Of a stretch of DNA of 64,000 nt, positions 43,989 through 51,634 are shown piece after piece. The DNA is from Tricholoma matsutake (Eukaryota > Basidiomycota > Agaricomycetes > Agaricales > Tricholomataceae), in assembly GCA_026075535.2 (NCBI GenBank), contig AP026538.1, forward strand, positions 12,780,337-12,844,336, in the 5' to 3' direction. Numbering within the stretch: position 1 is the first letter of the stretch; each line of letters opens with the position of its first letter. The notes under the pieces are model-generated. The model ran no database searches, had not been told where the DNA came from, and saw nothing but the letters and a program-made list of their open reading frames with translations. The position numbers and the translations under genes were made by a program.

Positions 43989-45368
43989 ATGACCCCAACT
44001 GAAACTCACCAGCGCACAACCAGAAACTCTCAGTGCGCCGGTACCATTCCAGGGATCTCTGCAATTCAGCGATCCACACTTCCTAGCCCACGACCCACCT
44101 CAACATTTGGAGTAACTTCCAGACCTTCCAACATTTTCCGACAAATTGGTTTCGGAGCCCCATCAATCAGTGCAAACCTCATGTCTACTCAAGCTCAACA
44201 ATCTCCCGTGAATCTGGAAGATCCCCGACCCACGACTCCCCTTGAGTACGTAGGGGGCATCAACCAGCCTGAACCCTATGGGTTGGAAGATCGTGGTCTA
44301 GAGGACGGACCTCCTGGCGGACCCAACGACCCTAGTGGTCCAGATGGCCCTGGGGGTGACCCCGATCCCAATGATCCTGACGATCAACCTCCCATGGGGG
44401 GAAACCCTGATCCAGGGGATAGGTTCATAGATGTTCTTTACAACCTCTCGGAGAGTATCTGCACCCTCCGACAAAATAATGCACCCAAGACCGAGAAAAT
44501 CAAAGTTCGCGACCCTGACACCTTTGATGGCTCCAACCCAAAGAAACTTAGAGACTTCCTAGTCTCATGTAACCTTCATTTCTGTGACCGTCCGCACGTA
44601 TTTTCTTCTGATGAGAAAAAGATCATATTTATCCTTTCTTATCTCAAGGGATCAGCTCTCAGCTGGTTTGAGCCCGGTCTTAACAACCTGACCAATTCTG
44701 CACACTGGATGTGGGATTATGAGGCTTTTCTTGCTGAACTAGAGAGTAACTTCGGCCCGCATGACCCACTCGGGGATGCAGAAAAAGCTCTTTCCGATTT
44801 AGCAATGAAGAAAAGTGGTCGCATCACAAAGTATAATGTTGACTTTTGGGAATTAGCTTCTAGGGTCAACTGGAATGAGGCAGCCCTCCATGACCGCTAT
44901 TTCCGCGGTCTTCCACTCCGACTTCATATAGAAGTCCTTCGGGGTGGTAAACCCAACACCCTTGCAGGACTGCACTTGAAAGCGCAGGACTGTGACAATA
45001 TCTACTGGATGCAGGAAGATGAAACCTGGTTCGAAACTAAGAATTCCAGGAATTCTTCTAACCCTGTCAAGAAGGACAACCCCAAAGGTTCCTCCCAGTC
45101 CACCAATCAATCCTTGTCGAGCTCCCCTTGGGGAAACTTCTCCAACCAGCAGCCCTCCATGACAAAGAACACTTCCAAGTCGTCCATCTCTGACAAGTTG
45201 GGGAAGAATGGCAAACTTACTGCGGATGAACGAGAATGTCGCATGCGGGAAAGACTTTGCCTCTACTGCAGTGAAGAAAGGCACATAGCAGGAAACTGCC
45301 CGAAGTCTAAAGCTGCAAAAGCCCGCACATCCACTGTAATTCCCAATTCTGCGGACTCGGAAAAATAG
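43989..45368 (+). CDS. G2 Gag, intact 459 residues
   Basis: Uninterrupted. The N-terminal 90 residues are polar; an acidic Gly/Pro/Asp linker (GPNDPSGPDGPGGDPDPND) covers about 105-140; the capsid-like retrotransposon-gag domain covers about 170-330 (KLRDFLVSCNLHFCDRP, GSALSWFEPGLNN, GRITKYNVDFWELAS). A Ser/Asn-rich linker follows, then the zinc knuckle CLYCSEERHIAGNC near residue 430 (CX2CX4HX4C). It would form the particle shell and bind element RNA. The stop TAG overlaps the -1 frameshift site that leads to pol. Start chosen at the first Met after the LTR. Confidence 0.85.
   Translation: MTPTETHQRTTRNSQCAGTIPGISAIQRSTLPSPRPTSTFGVTSRPSNIFRQIGFGAPSISANLMSTQAQQSPVNLEDPRPTTPLEYVGGINQPEPYGLEDRGLEDGPPGGPNDPSGPDGPGGDPDPNDPDDQPPMGGNPDPGDRFIDVLYNLSESICTLRQNNAPKTEKIKVRDPDTFDGSNPKKLRDFLVSCNLHFCDRPHVFSSDEKKIIFILSYLKGSALSWFEPGLNNLTNSAHWMWDYEAFLAELESNFGPHDPLGDAEKALSDLAMKKSGRITKYNVDFWELASRVNWNEAALHDRYFRGLPLRLHIEVLRGGKPNTLAGLHLKAQDCDNIYWMQEDETWFETKNSRNSSNPVKKDNPKGSSQSTNQSLSSSPWGNFSNQQPSMTKNTSKSSISDKLGKNGKLTADERECRMRERLCLYCSEERHIAGNCPKSKAAKARTSTVIPNSADSEK
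45360..45368 (+). promoter_or_regulatory. Candidate -1 frameshift site, G2 gag-pol
   Basis: GAA AAA TAG in gag frame. Pol is open in the -1 frame (IVRNPQDTAIGAGG) from this point. The P-site lysine tRNA can re-pair after a one-base slip. G1 keeps the fuller slippery A_AAA_AAA. Confidence 0.45.
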
Positions 45369-48300
45369 TCCGCAACCCTCAGGATACAGCCATTGGGGCT
45401 GGGGGTTGCGTTGACCTTACCCACTTGGCTGCCTACGTCTGTCTCAATGCATCCGCTCTTTCCGACCCTGACTCCCTAATCATCCTCTTAACTATTCCTG
45501 ACCTTTCCACCCCTGTCCAAACCCTCATTGATTCCGGTTCATCCCACTGCTTTCTTGACTCCTCTTTCGTGTTGAATAACCAACTCAGCATGGAATCCAT
45601 TAACCCGATCGGTTTATGACTCTTTGATGGATCTTGCAACTCCACCATAACTCAAGTTGCCCAACTTCCAGTCACCTTTCCTACCGGTGAAATGTTCAAT
45701 CTGTCATTTTATGTAACCTCGCTAGACTCTTCCTGTTCTGCAGTACTTGGTCATAACTGGCTGAAGCAATACAATCCGTTGATTGACTGGTCTTCAAGCC
45801 AAATCACTTTCCGCTCTGCTGATCATAGAGGTTCAGCACCCCAGACGTCTCCTTTGTCCCCGAACCTTCTGGTAGAAATCCTTGAATCCTCCGCATTTTC
45901 TGAACCCCCCATTCCTCCTAAGTTTACACCTCCCAACATCTCTTTCATCAACGCTGCCGCTTATGCGTGTGCTAGCAAACTCCCTGGGGCAGTAGCCTTC
46001 CAGATGACCTTCTCTCCAGAAGGGTTATCCACCCGCTCGACCCATTCCTCAACCCCGCCGGATTTATCCGACATTCCCGCCGAGTATCATGAATTCACCG
46101 ATGTCTTTAATAAGAATAAGGCAGACACCCTTCCTCCACATTGTCCTTACGACCTCAAGATAGAGATGGAGGATAATGCTCCCCCTCCTCCGGGTCGCAT
46201 GTACTCCCTCTCTCCCTCCGAATTAGAAGCCCTACAAGTCTTCATTGATGAAAACGTCCACTCAGGCTTCATCCGTCCTTCTAAGTCTCCGCATGGAGCT
46301 CCTATACTTTTCGTCAAGAAGAAGGATGGTAGCCTCCGACTTTGTGTCGACTACCGAGGACTCAATCATCTTATGAAGAAAGACCGCTATCCCCTTCCTC
46401 TCATTTCCAACCTCCTTGACTCTCCCCGAAAAGCCCGCTTGTTCACCAAGATAGACTTGCGGCATGCTTATCATCTAGTCCACATCGTGGACGGTGATGA
46501 ATGTAAAACTACTTTCTGCACCCGCTACGGATCCTTCGAGTGGGTGGTGGTTCCCTTTGGACTCACTAATGCACCCACAGCGTTCCAGCGTTTTATGAAC
46601 GACATCTTCAGCGACATGCTGGATGTTTGTGTCATCGTGTACCTCGACAACATCCTGATCTATTCAGATGACAAGTCCCAGCATGGGACTCACATTAAAG
46701 AAGTCCTCCACCATCTCCGGAAAAATGGACTTTACGCCTCCCCACAGAAATGTGAGTTCCACAAAGACACCGTTGAATATTTAGGTTTCATCCTTTCACC
46801 GGATGGACTTCGGATGTCCAAGGATAAAGTCAAAACTGTGCTCGACTGGCCCGAGCCTAGGAAAGTTAAGGACATCCAATCCTTCTTAGGCTTCTGCAAT
46901 TTTTACCGCCGTTTCATTAACGGTTATTCAGACATTGTCATTCCACTTACCTGCTTGACGCGGAAATCCGCACCTTGGGACTTCAACAAGAAGTGCTGCA
47001 ACGCCTTTGAGAGGCTCAAACAAGAATTCACTCATGCACCCGTCTTAACCCAATGGGTACCCGACTCACAAATGGTACTCGAAACAGATGTTTCTGACTA
47101 TGCCCTAGCTGCTATCCTTTCGGTTTACACTGCGGATGGAGAAATCCATCCGGTCGCTTTTCATTCCTGCTCCTTCAATCCCGCTGAACTAAATTACGAC
47201 ACACATGACAAGGAACTCTTGGCCATTTTCGAAGCCTTCAAACACTGGAGGCAGTACTTCGAGGGTTCCGCAAACCTGGTTGATGTGGTCACGGACCACA
47301 AAAATCTTGAGTACTTCAGCACTACCAAGTTGCTCACCCACCGCCAGGCCCGTTGGTCTGAGTACCTTTCCCAGTTCAATCTCATCATCTGCTTCCACCC
47401 TGGGAAACTAGGGGCCAAGCCAGACGCACTCACTAGACATTGGGACGTCTACTGCAAAGGGGGAAATAGCGACTTCACCTCTGTAAACCCGACCAACTTC
47501 TGACCTGTATTCACACAGGAACAACTCTCCTCTTCCCTCCGCACCACTTATCTCGCCACACCCATCCTTCGACAAGCAGTAATCATGGATGTTGAGAAAC
47601 TCCACAATGACATCCACACCTCCCTTCCCCTTGACCCTATATCTTCTGTTCATCTCCCGACACCTGTTGACCCCAACTGGACCATAGATGAGGCAGGACT
47701 TCTCCGCCACTTCGACCAGATTTATGTTCCAGACGTTGCAGATCTCCGCCTCAAAGTCCTCCAATACAAACATGATCATATCCTCTCTGGCCACTTCAGA
47801 CAAAACAAAACCCAGCAGCTTGTCCGCCAGGAATACGTCTGGCCAAACCTCCGCACCTTCATCCAGGAATTCTGCAAATCCTGTACGACTTGCAAACAAT
47901 CCAAATCGCCTTGACACAGGCCCTACAGGTTCCTAAAGCAACTTCCGGTTCCGGAACGACCCTGGAATTCCATCTCCATGGATTTCATTGAACAACTACC
48001 CGACTCCGCTGGTCACACTGCTATCCTAGTCATCGTTGACTGCCTCACCAAACAGGGCATCTTCATTCCAACTGTCAATGAAATCACAGCCCAAGAACTA
48101 GCCAACCTGTTTGTCCTCCACATCTTCTCCAAGCATGGTGTTCCATTGCACGTCACTTGCGACCGGGGATCCGAGTTCGTCTCTCATTTTTTCCACTCTC
48201 TTGGAAAAGCACTCGACATGTGGATCCACTTCACTTCCAGTTATCATCCGCAAGGTGATGGTCAGACAGAACGACTTAACCAGACCTTGGAACAGTACCT

Positions 48301-49053
48301 CCGGATCTTCTGCAACTATCAGCAGGACGACTGGTCTCACCTCTTGCCCTTAGGTGAATTTGCCTACAACAATGCTCCTTCCGCCTCTACAGGCGTATCA
48401 CCTTTCTTTGCCAATAAAGGTTACCACCCGAACATTTCTGTCTTTCCAGAGCGCAACTTAGCTTCACAGCGTGCCCGCAAATTTGTCATCGATTTAGACG
48501 ACCTTCACCAGGAACTTTGGAAACAACTTATGGCCGCTCAAGAACGTTATCAAGGTCCTGCGGATAAACATAGGGCACCCGCTCCTGACTTCAACATTGG
48601 TGATTTCGCTTATGTCACTGTGGAAAATATCCACACCACCCGTCCCTCCAAAAAACTCTCCGAAAAGAATTACGGTCCTTTTGAAATCATCGCCCGCCCG
48701 GGAACTCACTCAGTCACCCTGTGGCTCCCGGATCACATGCGGGCTATTCACCCTGTTTTCCATGTCTCTCAACTAGAGATACACTCCCCGAACACAATTC
48801 CAAATCGAGTACAACCTCCACCTCCTCTGATCACCATCAATGACGAGCTCAATATGAGATCGCTGAAGTCCTCGACTCCAAAGTCGACAACCGACGTCGC
48901 TGCAAGATCCTCTACCTCGTCCGATGGGAAGGTTACCAGGTAACCGACGAAGAGACTTCCTGGCTACCTGTTACAGAACTTGACTGCGCCCAAGAACTCC
49001 TTGCGGATTTTCACACCCGCTACCCGCAGAAAATCGGACCGTTACCCGCTTAA
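45369..49053 (+). pseudogene. G2 pol, nearly intact
   Basis: The protease LIDSGSSHCFLD has DSG at 45530-45538. A TGA follows at GL-LFDG (45617-45619). RT-RNase H runs 45692-47503, with [19 protein letters not shown] and FGLTNAPTAFQRFMND, and an active site that reads YLDN (46640-46651) instead of YLDD. RNase H has VLETDVSDYALAA. TGA stops occur at 47501 and 47912. The integrase zinc finger (HDHILSGHF, CKSCTTCKQSK) is followed by the core MDFIEQLPDS, TCDRGSEF and GDGQTERLNQTLEQYL, so all three DDE residues are present. A one-base deletion near 48850 shifts the chromodomain (RCKILYLVRWEGYQVTDEET), which ends 49053. Confidence 0.88.
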
Positions 49054-49352
49054 AGACGATTCACGTTACTTATTCACTCAGTCCGAACTCAGAACAAACT
49101 TTATTGAAAAAAGAATTTTTTTTGGATCCAACCAGATCCCTACACTACCTCCGCTTCTCCCTCTCCATCTTCGTCATCCTCTCCTCCAACTTCACCACCT
49201 TCCTCTGCTTCTCCATCTTCCCCGCCTTCATCCTCCTCTTCCTCACCCTCGCCCTCCTCCACGTTGTCTGCCCGCCTTTTTTCCAAATATCTTTGGAATC
49301 CTGCCCAGTCATCTCCAGACTGGCGGATCCCACGCCTCTCCCATCGGGACTC

Positions 49353-50186
49353 TCATACTGCCTGCTCCACTTCCTCCTTGTCCTCGTCACTCTCCCCCTT
49401 GATACTTTCGTCCGCCTCCCACTCTGGGTCCATTGCATCCCAGATCTCCTCCATCGACTCCCTCACCACTGTCGCCACCTCCCCAAACCCTTTCCTCACC
49501 ACCTTCACCAGCTGCCGTAGCAGCTCCGCCACTTCTCCACTGTTCTCCGGCGGGCCCGCTGTTCCCACTCCGGACCTCGCTTTTCTTACTGTTGGGGCCT
49601 CCTGCCCCTCCCACACGACCTCCTCACACTTGTGCTTAATGCGCGTGCAGTTATTGCACACACGTCCCTTCGCACCCATCTTGAAGCATGAAATTTTTTG
49701 ATATTGGCACCTAAGCCACTTGTCAGTCCGAAAACATTGAAAGAAAACCAACATGCACCTTTTGCAGGGCAAGGCGGCCTGCACCCGCACTGGACTCACC
49801 GGTTCTTCTGACCTCACCCATGCCCTTGATGTGGCAATCTTCTTCTTCTTTGGGGACTTGCTCCCCTCGGCCTCGTCCTCCAAACCCGCAGCCACAGCCG
49901 CCCGCTTCTTCTCCGCACGTTTTGCGGCCAAAGCCTCTTTTTTCCACGCCGCTGCCTGGCACGCCTCCTCTGCCTTTGCAGCCTCCTCTGATGCCTTCTG
50001 TGCCTCCTGCACCTGACGTTCCTCCTCCCTTGCTGCCTCCTCCAATTCTCTCACCTCCCGCTCCATCTGTTCTTTCATCTCCCACTCCCTCTGTTCATAC
50101 TGAGCCTTCATTGCGGCCAATTTCAGTTGAGCGGAGCCTGCTGGGGGGGACATTTTGTGTAGGTGATGGAAGAAGGAAAACAACAA
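49353..50186 (-). CDS. G2 antisense gene, coiled coil plus Zn2Cys6-like protein
   Basis: Read against the element, between pol and 3' LTR. The start is MLFSFFHHLHKMSPPAG (50186; the Met at MSPPAG is the likelier start). A charged coiled coil spans residues 20-95 (EREVRELEEAAREEERQ), then a Lys-rich stretch (SKSPKKKK). A 48-nt intron at 49758-49711 has GTGCAT, ACTGAC and CTTAG. Its removal joins PCKR to CQYQKISC and gives CX2CX6CX9CX2CX6C, the Zn(II)2Cys6 spacing, ending CNNCTRIKHKCEEV. The tail is acidic. Without splicing the frame stays open with 16 extra residues. G1 has the homologue with an intron at the same point. The function is not known; DNA binding or regulation of the element is an inference. 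Confidence 0.7.
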   Translation of the reverse strand: MLFSFFHHLHKMSPPAGSAQLKLAAMKAQYEQREWEMKEQMEREVRELEEAAREEERQVQEAQKASEEAAKAEEACQAAAWKKEALAAKRAEKKRAAVAAGLEDEAEGSKSPKKKKIATSRAWVRSEEPVSPVRVQAALPCKRCMLVFFQCFRTDKWLRCQYQKISCFKMGAKGRVCNNCTRIKHKCEEVVWEGQEAPTVRKARSGVGTAGPPENSGEVAELLRQLVKVVRKGFGEVATVVRESMEEIWDAMDPEWEADESIKGESDEDKEEVEQAV

Positions 50187-50285
50187 AATTTTTCAACCAA
50201 TTGCCGCATTTGGGAGTCAACCAACTTCCTCATTTGGACTCGAACCTTCACGTGCCTCGTAGGCTCGGCACTAAGGGGGAAATAC

Positions 50286-50983
50286 TGTCATGATCCATTC
50301 CTCACCTGCTCAGAACCCGCAACCTTCTGATCTTTTCTGCTGTTCCTAACTCAACTCCTACCACCTTCATTCTGGCCCCCTTGCACTGCCCACACTGCTG
50401 TGCACCAGGCCGCCATGTACAGCAACCACGGCTGCCTTCCAAGGCTGCCGTCTAGTTTTGCAAATTCAACTACGGATTCCTGTGCGGCCTCCGCTAGGCA
50501 ATTTATCTACATAGTTGAGACACTGCCGCAGTTTCCGTTTCCGTTCCGCTCTTGTTCTGGACTGTAGTATTTAAGCTTAGTTAGTTTCGCTTTGTATTCC
50601 TCAGTTCGTATATCGACATAGACTCGACCTTACCCTGTCAATCTAAAACCTCCTTCTACTCCAACTCCTGACCTCTAAAAGTCTAAACTCCATTCGACTC
50701 AACCTCTAGTTCCCCTCTGAAGTTCTAGTCTCATCTGAACTTAACCTAAGTCCCTCTGTACTCCTTCCCACATTTACCCGCACTCTCCCGCTCCTATCTC
50801 TAAAACCTCTACCCGAAATTAGGACACCAGACAAGGTGAAGGGCGCAGCTTCTTACAAGCTGAAGCCAAGTCCTTTTCGTTACCCATCCACATAATCCGC
50901 TATGACCTGACAATCTTCCGCTCTCAAACACCCGCCAGGTCCGACTGGATTCCGACGAGCCCTTTCGGATCAGTTCTTAACAG
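50286..50983 (+). repeat. G2 3' LTR
   Basis: 698 bp. Same landmarks as the 5' LTR. Confidence 0.92.
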
Positions 50984-51063
50984 CACCCTTCCTCTGACTT
51001 GTGCAAATATCATCGGTTGCCTCATTGGCTGTTTTGGTGGTTTTCCCGGGTTGAGTATCATCA

Positions 51064-51232
51064 CCACATTAAGCATGTCGACATCAAATACCATGTCCTT
51101 TGTGAGCGTGTCCAATCAAATGAATTACAACTTAGATACATCAACACCCATGAGAATGTCGCGGACATGTTCACAAAGGCGCTAGATGTCAAACAATTCA
51201 CTTACCTATGTGGCTTCCTCGGCCTCCGCTAA
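51064..51232 (+). pseudogene. C2 pol, part 2 (RNase H C-terminus)
   Basis: It resumes after X with HIKHVDIKYHVLCERVQ and ends LRYINTHENVADMFTKAL...LCGFLGLR, the normal Copia Pol C-terminus, with its stop before the purine tract and 3' LTR. Confidence 0.85.
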
Positions 51233-51273
51233 CTCAATTCCATGCGAGGAGGAGTATTCACGGTGAGGAGGAG

Positions 51274-51634
51274 TGTTGAGAATGACACCATGGGCGCATG
51301 CAAACACCATATTGCCAAATATGGATCTCAGCATGTTAATTGATGTGTGTCCTATATTTAGCACATCCCTTTGATGCACATGTTTGTATCCATGTCACAG
51401 ATACCTTTATACCATTCTTCTTTATCTAACCTGACTCGTATATATACAGTAGATGGATACCAGATCACCTCAGTCACTTATACAGAGACTGAGGTGAGTA
51501 ACGACTTATTATTTAGTAGTGATTGATTACTTACTGTACTTATAGTTCACTCTTGTTGTACTAGGTACAGTACTAATACAGTCACTTATACAGAGACTGA
51601 CTTCACTCTTGTTGTACTAGGTTGATTTTCTACA
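51274..51634 (+). repeat. C2 3' LTR
   Basis: 361 bp. It is 56 bp longer than the 5' LTR because ACTTATACAGAGACTGA and TTGTTGTACTAGG are repeated near its end. Confidence 0.9.

Larger units (their letters stand above)
43255..50983 (+). mobile_element. Ty3/Gypsy chromovirus G2, complete
   Basis: LTRs 43255-43951 and 50286-50983 start TGTCA(C/T)GATCC and end TCTTAACA. GCACC is duplicated (43250-43254, 50984-50988). It carries gag, a -1 frameshift site, pol with chromodomain, and an antisense gene before the 3' LTR. Three TGA stops, one frameshift before the chromodomain and a mutated RT active site indicate a recently lost autonomous copy. Confidence 0.93.
42145..51063 (-). mobile_element. Insertion X, solo-LTR-like, split by G2
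   Basis: About 1.19 kb without G2. On the minus strand it starts TGATGATACTCAACCC and ends ACCTATCA (TG...CA), with a 4-bp CCAC/GTGG duplication (42141-42144, 51064-51067). It shares its end and AGTCAGAGGAAGG with 22157. It contains many TCGA/ATCGAT words. No protein is recognised. An LTR origin is an inference from the TG...CA ends. Confidence 0.55.
32647..51634 (+). mobile_element. Ty1/Copia element C2, complete but nested
   Basis: Both LTRs (32647-32951 and 51274-51634) start TGTTGAGAATG and end TCTACA. TGCAC is duplicated outside (32642-32646 and 51635-51639). The primer site follows the 5' LTR, and a GAGGAGGAG purine tract precedes the 3' LTR. Without insertions (H3 with Harbinger; X with G2) the element is about 5.4 kb. 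It landed in the 3' end of a minus-strand transposase-like gene. Confidence 0.9.

Noticed and set aside
44853..45284. Minus-strand ORF across G2 gag
   Set aside because: It opposes a conserved Gag with zinc knuckle and shows no own motifs.
49104..50293. Pro/Ser-rich plus-strand ORFs after G2 pol
   Set aside because: Shadows of the antisense coiled-coil/zinc-cluster gene.
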